From positions 1 through 61,869 of the forward strand of contig SGPL01000147.1 of assembly GCA_004802705.1 (NCBI GenBank): a stretch of DNA of 61,869 bases, written 5' to 3'. The DNA is from Bondarzewia mesenterica (Eukaryota > Basidiomycota > Agaricomycetes > Russulales > Bondarzewiaceae). The notes beneath the pieces were generated by a model, which saw only the letters and a list, made by a program, of their open reading frames with translations, did not search any database and was not told the DNA's origin. Positions 49,579 through 59,897 of the stretch are shown here, one piece after another (position 1 is the stretch's first letter; each line of letters starts with the position of its first letter). The position numbers were made by a program, and so were the translations under genes.

Positions 49579-50193
49579 ATGGACTCCCTCGCCATGCTCA
49601 GGATGCTATCATCTCAAGACGTCTCCCTCATCGCGACTTGACGTTCTACCAAACACTCCACAGACAATCTACAGAGTGCCACAGAACATACCCAACTGCC
49701 CTGTCACCCATGGGATCCTTGCGAGCCAGCCCCTGGGCTTTCTTCCAGTGGCAGCCAGAAATCTCCACCTAGCTCTTCCTCCGACAGGCGTAAGGTCGTC
49801 GGGCTGGAAGTCCTAATGAGCAGGTGTCTCAGCGTGTACGTCTTTCAGTAGCCTTGATATCTATTCCTTTCGCACTACATTCCCCGGCTAGTCTCCATTC
49901 ACCTTTTTCTATGCTGTACATCTTATTACAAGAGCTCACACTCCCGCTTCCTCTTTTGAAGGTAAATTCTTCGTTAATCCTGCTGCTCCTATCATTGTGT
50001 TCAGAGCCTACGCTATTCCCCTTCTGTCCGAGCTATTGTAAGTGCGATTTAAGACACCGGCATCACTGTGTCTACTCGGACATGAGATTATGACTTCATT
50101 GTATCTGTGACTTCCCCCCCACTGCTCTATATCTTTAACAGGTCTACATGGACGCACGGCCTTCACCGGTTTGATGTGCGGCAGGAAAATTAG
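49579..50193 (+). CDS. Small unknown protein (about 90 residues)
   Basis: Not recognised, but the exon structure is self-consistent. ATG at 49579 reads MDSLAMLRMLSSQD. A 54-base intron (gtctcc..ctacag) joins in phase 0 to SATEHTQLPCHPWDPCEPAP and then SSSDRRKVVGLEVLMSR. The next intron ends at ttcag before AYAIPLLSELL. A gtaagt donor and aacag acceptor join to STWTHGLHRFDVRQEN, with stop at 50191-50193. Without splicing, a TGA breaks the frame after exon 1. It contains two Cys in the CxxxxxxC-type stretch LPCHPWDPCEP and a Ser/Lys-rich segment. No targeting signal is evident. Could be a lineage-specific gene. Confidence 0.5.
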
Positions 50194-50986
50194 CTTGGCG
50201 CAGGACAATCACTGCAGCGTTCTTCAAGCTCAGTTGTTCGACGCTGATTTGGCTACTTGGCAGTACTTACTAATGAAGAGCCGGGCTGAAGGTTCGACGT
50301 TCTCAAATAACACAACCCTCACGAGCACAATCTGTTCCGCTTGTTCACCAGTTTCAGCGGCAGTCTTTTGTAACGCAACGTACAGAGTCTCTGTTTTGCT
50401 TAGGCTGGGATACACTCATAGTTCAATGACAATTGGCTCGTGGCGGATAAATCAAAACATAACTACAGAATCCTTCCTAAAAATGTACATCTGTCTTTTG
50501 TTGAGGAGATATGGTTTGAGCGAATCAAAGCCTTCAGACGGGGCCTTCGCTCCGCTTCCGAGTGTAACAGGAATATAGGACTCAACTTCAGTCATACAAT
50601 ACAGTAGCTTGAGCGATATTGAAAGCCTCGTAGAACAAGAGCTTCAAATTCAACATACTGTACAGCATGTACATGTATATGTATCTACAAGATGTTCGTT
50701 TACCACTCGTCTTCCAGCAATTGAGACATATGTGCCAAGCACGGCGATTGGAGGAATGTTATCAAATCTCTCAACTCAAGCCGAGCATGGTCTATTCCTC
50801 AACATCCTCACGTTATGTGTTCTCAACAACGCTCTTCAGGCAGCTGCGCATCATGGGACGCATTCCGATGCCCCTGACAGGCAGGAAAAACAACAAATCA
50901 TATCACAGACGTTATCCAGATTGGACGGCGAACGTCGTCGTTAACGTAGAACGTTCTATTAGACAAGACGACACGACAAGCACGAA
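50194..50986. other. Convergent intergenic, 0.8 kb
   Basis: A plus-strand open frame at 50171-50578 runs 135 codons, but its composition is unlike the genes around it and it overlaps the end of the small gene; treated as chance. TATA-like tatatgtat near 50675 is on no recognised promoter. Confidence 0.5.
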
Positions 50987-51537
50987 TCAGGGCTCCAACG
51001 ACGCGGGGAAAGTACCGTTCTCTCGCTGCTCGTCCCATCTCGCGATCTGCGAAAGTCACACATGTCAGTTACGCGACGTCAGCACCCAAAAGAAACCAAC
51101 CGCACCCATTCGTCTGCGAGGACGAACAAACACAGTGAGTAAAAAAAACAATGCGTGTCGAATAGAGGAAAAGCACGGACTAGGGCAGAGCGAGTTGTAG
51201 GCACGCTTGAATTGCTTGCAGGGGGCGAAGTCCTCGCCCTTGGCGGCGATGCACTTGAAGTAATCCGTGTAGTTCTGGAAGCTATGCCTTCTAGGTCAGC
51301 AGGAGACAAACCAAGCCCCGAACAAACAAAAAAGTACGACGCACCAGTGCCTAGTCTGGTTGGTGTAAGGGAAACGGGCTGCAAGGATCGTGAGCGACTA
51401 AAGCGCCAACACAAAACCGTCACCGACCATCAAACCCGGCCGTCTGGAGGACGTATTTGCTGCATCACAAACTACAATAAGGAACGCATTACTTCCTGAA
51501 ATGTAGGAACGTACCTCTGGAGATCAGTCTCAGACAT
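50987..51537 (-). CDS. COX12: Cytochrome c oxidase subunit VIb (COX12)
   Basis: Intermembrane-space subunit of respiratory complex IV. Six small exons cover about 85 residues. ATG at 51537 reads MSETDLQ, then SKYVLQTAGFDGR, RFPYTNQTRHC, FQNYTDYFKCIAAKGEDFAP, CKQFKRAYNSLCP, NEW and IARWDEQRENGTFPASLEP. The twin-cysteine motifs are intact: C-x9-C (from RHC to FKC) and C-x10-C (from PCK to SLC), as required for import and folding by Mia40. Introns are 50-70 bases and all joins are in phase. It shares a 187-base upstream region with PRP18. Confidence 0.93.
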
Positions 51538-51724
51538 GGTGGATTAAAGGAAGAGTTGGAGGAGGGGCGTCGATGGTCGTAAGTTCGAGGTTGAAGACGG
51601 AACGCGTCGGGTTCATGATTATGTAAGCGGAAGGACCTCCAGTCTCCAGCCAGACGTCTCTGGCTGTCTCTAGACCTTGCTCTCGACGATTCACCATCTT
51701 ACACACTTACTCATTCTCTCCAAC
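51538..51724. promoter_or_regulatory. Shared promoter, COX12 / PRP18
   Basis: 187 bases between divergent start codons. Confidence 0.6.
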
Positions 51725-53156
51725 ATGGACGCGCTCAAGGCTGCTATTGCCACGAAACGAAAGGTCGTTGATGACACCTCACAATCACGGCCGAAAAAAT
51801 ACATGCGCAGAGGCGATATTGAGCGACTAAAAGAGGAGGAAGAGCAGAAAGCTCGTGAGGCAGAGCGCCTAGCCAAGGCAGAGCGCAACGCCGACTCTAC
51901 AAAACTCAAAGTACGCGTGCACATCCTCGCTGTGCGTGAGTCAATGCACTAACTCATAGCTGGAGTTCAGGTTCCCACATCTCGTTCATTAAGTGCTTCC
52001 CCACACCCCAACGGCTCTCGCTCGCGTTCGACAGCGTCTCCGCAACCAGACGGCGTTGTTCCCACCGCAACATTCAACATTTCCAACGAAGAGACCGTCC
52101 GGCGCCTGCGCGCCAAAGGCCAGCCCATCCTCCTGTTCGGCGAGTCGGACAAGGAGCGTCGACTGCGCCTGCGCGCGCTCGAGCTCATCGAGGAGAAAGG
52201 GCATGACCGAGCGGGCGGACAGAACGATTTCCGCAAGGCGCTCGAGGATGTCGAGAGCGCCGAGCGAGAGTTGAAGGATCGGAATTCGGGCGCTGACGAG
52301 ACGAGCAGGGGGAAGCGGAAAGGCGACGCTGGGGCGGGTGAGGGTGAGGGGGCCGTGTTGGATTTGGAACTCGTCAAGACCGACCCGGATAAGCTGTACC
52401 CCATCATATACTACGCTTTGAAGCGGACGCTGAAAGAGTGGGAGGAGAGTTTGGGCGAGCGGCCAGGTAAGACGACGCCTTTCTTGTTGCTTTGAGCCTG
52501 CAAGGCTCATTTTTGATCTCATACAGAACACGTCAAGCGTTCGACCCAGGGAAAGCTAGCGGCAGCGACGCAAATGCAGTCAGCAGAATACCTGAAGCCC
52601 TTATTCAAAATCATCCGTTCACGAGTTCGTCATCGCGGCTATTGTTCGAACCGCTGCAGTGTAGACTGACCCTTTTGCATTGTCCAGTCTCTACCGCCCG
52701 ACATGCTATTACGTATGGCGGAAATTGTGCATTACATGCAAAAACGGCAGTACCAGCGCGCGAACGACTCCTACCTCCGCCTGTCGATCGGTAATGCACC
52801 ATGGCCTATCGGTGTAACCATGGTTGGGTACGTCGGCTCCCATCTGATCTTACTCTATCTGTGTTTTCTATTTTCGGAAATCGAGCACCTCGACTGATCA
52901 TTGATCATCATACAGTATTCACGAGCGTTCAGCTCGCGAGAAAATTTCATCAGACCAAGTCGCCCACGTGTTGAACGATGAAGTCAGTCGCAAGTACATC
53001 CAGAGTTTGAAGCGGTGCGTACGGCCATCATCAGGGCGCGAATGTTTTGCACGGACGCTGACCGGTGATTGCCATGCAATCCCCTCGTTTCCTAGGCTGC
53101 TCACGTTCTCTCAAACGAAGTATCCTCCCGAAGACGTATCGCAGCTCATGGGATAG
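51725..53156 (+). CDS. PRP18: Pre-mRNA splicing factor Prp18
   Basis: Second-step splicing factor that works with Slu7 at the 3' splice site. Start [20 protein letters not shown], then a charged helix ([20 protein letters not shown]). The PSF/SFM motif reads [20 protein letters not shown], then [20 protein letters not shown]. The Prp18 core follows: [91 protein letters not shown] (the conserved loop), [12 protein letters not shown] and [20 protein letters not shown]. It ends VSQLMG at 53156. The five-helix C-terminal domain and its conserved region are complete. Five or six short introns. Confidence 0.95.
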
Positions 53157-53631
53157 GAGCGCCGCGTGCATCATCACAGCCACTTTTTCTTTGCGATCCC
53201 GACCTGCTTGCAACTATGCAATGATCCGTGCTGTCCAATCACTTCGTGATGTGTACTGATAGCACTTTTGTTGATCACATCACACCAAGCTGTGTTGTCT
53301 CTTCTATCGAACTGATGCTTTTGATCCTGTCAGTACCCACTTTGCATGTATCTTCTGTTTTGTAATAGTACCTATTGTGGAAAAGCTGTCGTCCATCCCT
53401 TCTACTGGATGTAAAGAGTCACATCGATACAATGTCAACATCATCGCACGCAATAGGTAAAAATACACGTTCCCCCTCCAACCATCAGCGGTGCGAATCA
53501 ATCTCTCGTGCGCCGTGTTCAGATGTGAAAATCTCTAGGTAGTACAGCTGCCGTGGTTGCGCCCGTGTCAAAAACTAGCGCGAACAGGAAAAAGGTATCT
53601 GGATCCATGTAAAAGCTCCCCGCACCAGAAT
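53157..53631. other. Convergent intergenic
   Basis: 3' flanks of PRP18 and the J-protein gene; no gene seen. Confidence 0.6.
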
Positions 53632-56130
53632 TCATCGCCGATCGCCTTTCTTTCCCTTCTTCTGAGCCTGGGCCCGTTGCGGGGTGGTTGGTTCAGCGAG
53701 CGCATGGCCCGTCTCGTTGATATGTGCAAACAACTTGGTCCTGCTGTCAAAGGTCTCCATGCAAAACGTTACACCGCTGCTGAAAGCCGAAACAACAGCC
53801 ACGATGGTCAGCTGACTTTAGTTCGCGAATTCAAAGAGGGAAGATAAATATGAACGAGGGAGATTGGACCAATCAGAAGACGTGAAAAACGGAAAGAAGC
53901 CGCCAAACTCAAACGCAGAAAGGCAAAAGAAGGGTGGAAGCCTACTGCGCCTCGCGCGGAAGGGCGCGAAGGAAGGACGCTCGTGATGAAAGAAAGAGGC
54001 CAACAAGAAAGGAAGCCGCCGACTCGGCGAAGGACGACTCACCACGGCAGTCACAGAAGCGTCACGTTCCTTCTTTGCCGCCTCGCGGGCTCGACGCTTT
54101 TCCTTCTTCGACATCTCCGGCTTGGGCGTCTCTCCAACTTGTGATGGCACATGCTCTCCCTCGGACCCATCTTCTCCCTTGGCTTCTCCGCGACCCTGAC
54201 CAGCGCTATCATCAGCATCGCCCTCACGTTCGCGGACATCAACGGTTTCACGTTGTTCTCGCCGCTTGCCCTGTGACGCGCTCGAGGTCGGGTCAGCTGT
54301 CAGCGGGATCTTCGTCTTCTTACGCTTCTGCTTTTGCTTTGGCGCGGGCTCTGTTTCCCGCTCGCCTGCGATAAGAATTTCTTCCTCCACCACAGGCGGC
54401 TCTAAACTCCCAGTTTCGCGGCCCGGCGAGGGCGGCGGGCTCTTTGAAACGTCCTCTTCGTTCGCGTCGCCATCCATCTTCCCACCGTCCTCACCGTGGA
54501 CTTCCTCTCCCTCTCCCTCATCCCCCAATCCCAACTCCTCTTCTTCCATTTCCATTTCCCTTTTCAGCATCTCGACCGCCTTGAGATGCTTTTTGCTCCG
54601 CTCGTGACTGTCCCACGACGCCTCGCTCCTGAACGTCTTCCCGCACGCGACGCACTCCCATTCTTCATCCCCCGCCCCCCCTCCGCCCGCGCCCACTCCA
54701 AATCTGCCGCGTTTTCCGCGTCTGATGTCTTTTGCCACTCCTGCTCGACGAACGCGACCGCGGGCGTGGGCGTAGGCAGGGCAGAGCGTTTTGGGGTCGT
54801 GGTGCCGGAAGTTGGTCCGGAGGGGGACGGGCTGTTGAGCTTTGCTTGCCGAGCGAGATGCGACTTGTACCGCGGATCGCGCTTGCGGATGAACATGACA
54901 AGAGACTAGATACAGACCATGTGAACATCAAAAGCAGCGATCATGGGCCCATATCCGCAAAAGATAACATTACACACCCTGATAGTCTCATTATATTCTT
55001 TACGCGCCTCGTCCCGCGCTTTTTTGTTGTCCTTCTCCATGAGCCTAAAAACAGCAACGCGTCAGAAGGTCTCACCCTGTCCAGCTGAAAGGATGGCAAC
55101 CTACCTGCGCACGCGTCGGTCTGGCGCCTCCGCGACGTTCCACTGATCACACCAAGTGAACTCCTTCTCCGTTGCAAAGTTTAGCCAATACCTGTAAAAG
55201 GTCCGCGCCGCCTCCATTTCTCTGTCATTTGACGGCGCAGTCCAGGTCCATGTACTGTCGCCGAAAGACGGAAACGCCATGTCGGTGTACAGGGCCTCGT
55301 CATGTGCGAGACGGGCAAAGAGATTGCGGTAGATCGTGAAAAAGCTCTGTGCAAATTTAATGTACGGTGACAGTACAAACATGATTGAACAGAAAATCGA
55401 CCGACGTCCGCCATTACATTGTTTAGAACGGAAAGCGAAAAAGGGGGTAAAATTTTGGACGTACATTTTCGCCGTCATCGAAGCCTGTCCAGATAGACGG
55501 GTTCAAAAAAGGCGCGAGATGTCGGACTGTCAGTCCACGATCTCGCGCGCGAGGCGGGGTCGCGCCTTTCTTGATGTCCTCAAACACGGTCTCCGCGTCC
55601 GGCTCGGGGACCAACGATGCTCGATGCGAGTCGTACCATGCTCGCTCCTGTTCATGGCAAGCGATTCACCAATCATCCTTCAAGCCTGAGTTCCGCGAAT
55701 GACAGGACGCGCTCGCGCTGGAGGAAGGAACCCTCACCTGTTCGTCGCTCAATACCTATCCACGCGATCAGCTCAGATCACACGTGCACCCGATCCCCAT
55801 GACAGAGAGGATGAGCAATGACAGGGGTATCCCCACGCACTTCATACGCCTGCTGCAGTGCCGCGAAGCGCTTCGTTGCACCTTCGGAATCCTCAGGATT
55901 CTTGTCCGGATGGTGGATGAGCGCGAGTCGACGGAATGAACGCTGTTCAGAGAAATACGATCGCAGGCCGTCGGATGGGTATCAATAACATCTTAATTGG
56001 AGAGAGTAGGGCGTACTCTGATCTCATCGCCCGTAGCAGACTCGTCGACCTCGAGGAGCGCGTAGTAGTCCTCTACACCAGCGGCAGTCCCTTCTGTCTC
56101 TGATTGCGCACGAGAAGCGCCCGCGCCCAT
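53632..56130 (-). CDS. JJJ1/DNAJC21-type J-protein with zinc fingers (two apparent frame breaks)
   Basis: Hsp70 co-chaperone for late 60S ribosome maturation (release of Arx1 in yeast). Start at 56130: [21 protein letters not shown]-domain [36 protein letters not shown] (HPD present) and [26 protein letters not shown]. Conserved middle: [31 protein letters not shown] and [20 protein letters not shown], then [12 protein letters not shown]. The first zinc finger is [20 protein letters not shown] with [10 protein letters not shown] long charged region follows, then an intron of about 270 bases, then the second finger ending [20 protein letters not shown]. One base is missing in a G run (C7 at 54675-54681 on the plus strand) before finger one. 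One extra base sits in a T run (A4 at 53763-53766) inside finger two, where RCNVCMETF is expected. Confidence 0.88.
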
Positions 56131-56344
56131 ATGTGTCCGTCTATTGACTGTCTAAAAATGTCGATGATATCGTCCGTCTATCGGTCAGGTCAGACAAAGG
56201 AGAGCAAAAGATGAACAGGATTCTGGAAGCGTCCGAACTGCGAAGTCCAAGTGAAATGAAATCACGTGCTCAGAACGCGAGAGAATTTACCAAAAGCCCG
56301 TCGCGAAAGAGTCGACCACTAAAACAGTCTCACCGACCCTCATC
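56131..56344. promoter_or_regulatory. Shared promoter, JJJ1-type gene / TIM13
   Basis: 214 bases between divergent start codons. Confidence 0.6.
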
Positions 56345-56908
56345 ATGTCCGATTTCTTCAAGTCCTCGACTCCCGCGCCGCCCTCAGCAGGTCATTTCCT
56401 CATTCCTCCTCATTGCAAAGTCTAGTTTCTGATCTTGACGTTCCCACAGATGTCACCGCGCGCAAGGAGGCCGTGATGGCTTCCGTTCGGAACGAGCTCG
56501 CACTCGCAAACGCTCAGGAGCTCATCAACGTCCGCACCATTCCCTCTTTCTTTATCTAAACATAAACGCACCCCTGAAACTTTCGCTCATGTAGAAAACG
56601 AACGAAAAATGCTTCGCCAAGTGCGTCACGAAACCCTCCACGTCACTATCCAGCTCTGAAGAGGTGAGTCGCCCCCTCGCGCCTACACACACCCACCCAT
56701 CCACCAACAAACCCCTACCCCGACCTAACAGACATGCTTGTCGCGGTGTCTGGACCGATACATGGAAGCCTGTGCGTTACCAATTTCCTCTCTCAAACGC
56801 ATCCCTGGCCAGCTCACCGCACGTGTACATCACCCAGTCAACATAGTGAGCCGAGCGTACACCGCCCGACTCAGCAAAGAGCGACTCGAAAGCCAGAGTC
56901 AACTCTAG
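56345..56908 (+). CDS. TIM13: Small Tim chaperone Tim13
   Basis: Intermembrane-space chaperone that, with Tim8, carries hydrophobic precursors to TIM22/SAM. Exons: MSDFFKSSTPAPPSA; DVTARKEAVMASVRNELALA to AQELIN; KTNEKCFAKCVTKPSTSLSS; TCLSRCLDRYMEA; (F)NIVSRAYTARLSKERLESQS, ending QL at 56908. The twin CX3C motifs (CFAKC and CLSRC) with a 14-residue spacer are intact. The SLSS and LSRCLDRYM context points to Tim13 rather than Tim8, 9 or 10. Four introns of 50-80 bases; the last uses a cccag acceptor at about 56848. Length of about 95 residues is normal. Confidence 0.93.
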
Positions 56909-57901
56909 ATATCCGCCCTCCCCGCTCCCGTCCCCTCCTTACCTACGGCCTCGCACGCTACTACCACTCCCGATCGTGACTGACGCAAATGCTATCATGG
57001 TGTCCCCGAAGCCCGAAACTGCCCTCCGTCCGCTTAAAGCTCCCCAACTTATATAACTGAACATGCAACCCCCGCCATCGGCGAGTGCAAATCGCCGGGA
57101 CTGGGCATCCCCCTGAGCCTCTCCCTTTGAATTTACCGACCCGAGGTCGAACCTCCCTCGATCGTCCCGCCAACCACTCCGCACGATTCCTTTCCCCATT
57201 CCGAATAAGCTTTTTTTCTTTTTCTTTTTTTTCGTTGCCCGGGGCGAGATGTCGACGCTCTTCAACCCCATCGCCGCGGACCCGCGATCGCTTAACCTTC
57301 CGTCCGTGCTTCATGATGATGAGATTCGTGAAAGATCTCTCGCGCTCCCAGAGTTTATCTTACGCGGATTCCAACATTGTGGGGGTTCTCAACGTTCGTT
57401 TTCTTAGGAATCGGGCGCACGATGCATGATGATATAAATAGATTTATGTTCTGCTACTGTGCCAAGGGTTGGGACAGGCCATGTTACTGTATGTATGTAT
57501 GTATGTATATGTATGTACGTATGCGACACGTCGACACGCGCGTCAAGCAAAAGTCCTGGTTCAGATCGTGAGTGGGCCGCGGGCGAGCGCTTAGATAGTA
57601 TAGGAAAGTCTCATAAAATTGGGGCGGTCGTGGTCGTGGTGGGCGGGTATAGTAAAAACGGCCAATAAAGTTAAACGGGAGGACCAAATGGAAGAACGAA
57701 GGATGAAAGACGAGGGAAGAGAGATCTGAGTAACGTCACATCAGGATCACGCGATCAAAACGTTAAATATTAAATAGAAAAACTGACAAACAACGCCACT
57801 CCACGCAAAAGGGTGGGTGGACGTGGAAAAAGAAAAAAAGAGAACCTGACGAAGGGAAAGCACAAGGCGACCCGACGAGGACGCCAAAGGAAAACAACGC
57901 C
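56909..57901. other. Convergent intergenic, 1 kb
   Basis: 3' flanks of TIM13 and the homeodomain gene. Contains a T-rich run at about 57210-57232 and a TATG microsatellite (57490-57525). Open frames at 56939-57314 (minus) lack features. A long 3' UTR is possible. Confidence 0.5.
57490..57525. repeat. TATG/TATA tetranucleotide microsatellite
   Basis: Imperfect repeat tgtatgtatgtatgtatatg continuing tatgtacgtatg, about eight units, likely in the 3' flank of the homeodomain gene. Confidence 0.85.
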
Positions 57902-59897
57902 TCAACGAGGTCCGTTCAGCCGACCGAGCGCGTCGTAATGCACCGACGACGACGACAACAACGGTGGGTCTACCGCATGTGTATGATGCGGATGGTGCTG
58001 CTGCTGCTGTTGTTGTTGTTGCTGCTGCATCGCCTGAACCGACCCATCAAAACTCATCCTCGCCGGCTGAAACGGCGCATTCCCCATCGTCGGCTCCGGC
58101 GTCGTCGCAGTCCCATACCGCGCGTGCGGATGAACCACCATATACGGGGTTGCGCTCGCGAACGCGGGGGGCACCATCAACGACAACGCATACTCCCCAC
58201 CTCCCATCTGCGATCGCACGTCCGCATAATCCGCGTACCCCGCGGGCACGGGATAGCTCGGTCCGCCTGCTTGAGTCTGTCCTTGCGACGGGTGGGCCTG
58301 CTGCTGCTGCTGCTGCTGATGTTGGAGGGTAGGTGGGTAACGGGCCGTGTAGGGCACGGGAGAAGGGTTGTGCGAGGAGCCTGCGGACGACTGCTGCTGC
58401 TGGTGGGAAAGATGGGGCGAGGTATCTACGAGCGTACCGGGATAGTCTGAAGGGTCAGGGTGGGCACGATTCAGGACGAGCGGCGCGCCCGCGAACGCGC
58501 GCTCCGACGGGTGCATCAGCATCTCCGGATGGGCGTGCGCCGGTTCGAGTTCGAGCATCTCGTGCGCAAACGGAAGCGAGTACCCTCGGGCGGCACCCAA
58601 CCCGCTCGGAAGCGCCGATGACGACGATGACGACACGTCCTGGGATGGTGGCTGCGACGGCGACTCGCGAACGTTGACGGTGTACGCCGGTTCGTGCAGA
58701 CGCACGTCGCCCACACACGCGCTCGCTTGGAAGCTGTTCAAGATATGCGCGAGCTGCACCGCAGGACCCACGAGCTTGTGCCGGAGCACCTTGGTCGCCT
58801 GCATCCCCTCCGTCCAATCCGCGCATCGCTTCCACGCCCGCACCGCCCCGCGCCCGTCGGACCTCGGCGACCCGATGTTCTCCAAATAAAACAGGGGCGG
58901 CTGCGTGAGCACGAACGTCGCGAGCCCCGAACCCGGCGCGGCGTTGACGAACTCGGTGCTGAGGATGCTGTCGAACGGGATCTCCATCTTGAACCCGTAC
59001 CCCGCTGAGTGGATGAACCAGGTGAGACACCGCTTGGTCTCGCAAAAGTAGGCGACCAGGTCGTGCTTGCCCACCGAGGTCGCCATTCTCCGCCACGTGC
59101 CGATCGTGAGGTCGGTGCAAGGGATGATCGTCACGGCTGCACAACAAAAGGTTCAGTTTTCAGGTCCGTCTGAAACAAACGCCCATTCACGGACACAGGC
59201 ACAAGAGTCGAAACGACACTCACGCTCGTCTTCGTGGATGAGTCCATGGAGATCGGCCTCGTAGCCAGGCCGCAACTCTGGCGGCGTGTCTGGCAATGCG
59301 GTCGTGAGGGTGCTCTTGCTTTTGCCGTCCAACAATTTTGCCTTGGCTCGTCTGAAAAAAACAAGAGGCGAGGCGGGTGAGCAAAAGGAACCGTTCCGCC
59401 GACGGGCGGCCGAGAACGAGAGGGGAGAAAAGTAGGGGAGGGAAGGAAAGCGCGAAAGAGAAAAAGAAGGAAAGAGAACATGAGAGTGAAACCCGAGCCG
59501 CGCGAACGCACCTGTTCTGAAACCAAATCTGGGTCTGGCGCTCTTGCATCCCCAGCATCTCGCTGATCTCGCGCCTGCGCGCGGCGGTGGGGCTCCTGTC
59601 GACGGCAAAAAAGCGTTCGAGGTGGATGAGCTGGTCGGGCGTCACCCGCGACCGCTTGCGTTTTTCCCTATCGCCCGACGCAGACGTCGACGTCGACCGA
59701 CGGCGACCCGCGCGTTTGTCCGCGTCTTGGCCGGGGGACACGGCAGTACTGCTGCTGCCCTGCTCCGCGGACGTGTCTGGGGACTTGCCAATGGAATTCG
59801 GGGAAGAGGCGGAGGACTCGGGAAGGAACTCTTCATCTTGGATGGCGGGAACGGCGAGGGAGGCGGCGGCGACGTTGGGGATAGTGTACTTTTCCAT
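57902..59897 (-). CDS. Homeodomain transcription factor
   Basis: Start at 59897 (MEKYTIPNVAAASLAVPAIQ), an acidic/Ser-rich N-terminus, a basic patch (DKRAGRRRSTS) and then the homeodomain KRKRSRVTPDQLIHLERFFA. It continues ARRREISEMLGMQERQTQIW and FQN(R)RAKAKLLDG. Recognition helix residues Q50, N51 and R53 are standard. A 160-base intron (59352-59511) splits the codon for R53 of the WFQNRR motif. After LHGLIHEDER comes the last exon: a conserved fungal block TDLTIGTWRRMATSVGKHDL, VAYFCETKRCLTWFIHSAGY and FKMEIPFDSILSTEF, then a long Ser/Pro/Gln-rich tail with glutamine runs. Typical (non-TALE) homeodomain, so not the HD2/HD1 mating-type pair in obvious form. Similar mushroom proteins (hom-type) act in fruiting, but that role here is inference. 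Confidence 0.9.
57996..58028 (-). repeat. CAG/CAA repeat coding polyglutamine
   Basis: About eleven consecutive Gln codons (CTG/TTG on the plus strand) in the tail of the homeodomain protein. A second run lies at 58298-58318. Mixed CAG and CAA codons. Confidence 0.85.

Noticed and set aside
50171..50578. 135-codon plus-strand open frame
   Set aside because: Overlaps the end of the small spliced gene in another frame and has no recognisable features.
53860..54050. Continuation of the J-protein open frame past SVTAV into a Phe/Ser-rich stretch
   Set aside because: Starts with a gtgagt donor and ends at a pyrimidine-rich tttcag acceptor; the family requires the finger encoded after it, so this is intron.
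57938..58450. Plus-strand Arg/Leu-rich frames opposite the homeodomain gene
   Set aside because: Mirror of the CAG/Pro-rich coding sequence on the minus strand.
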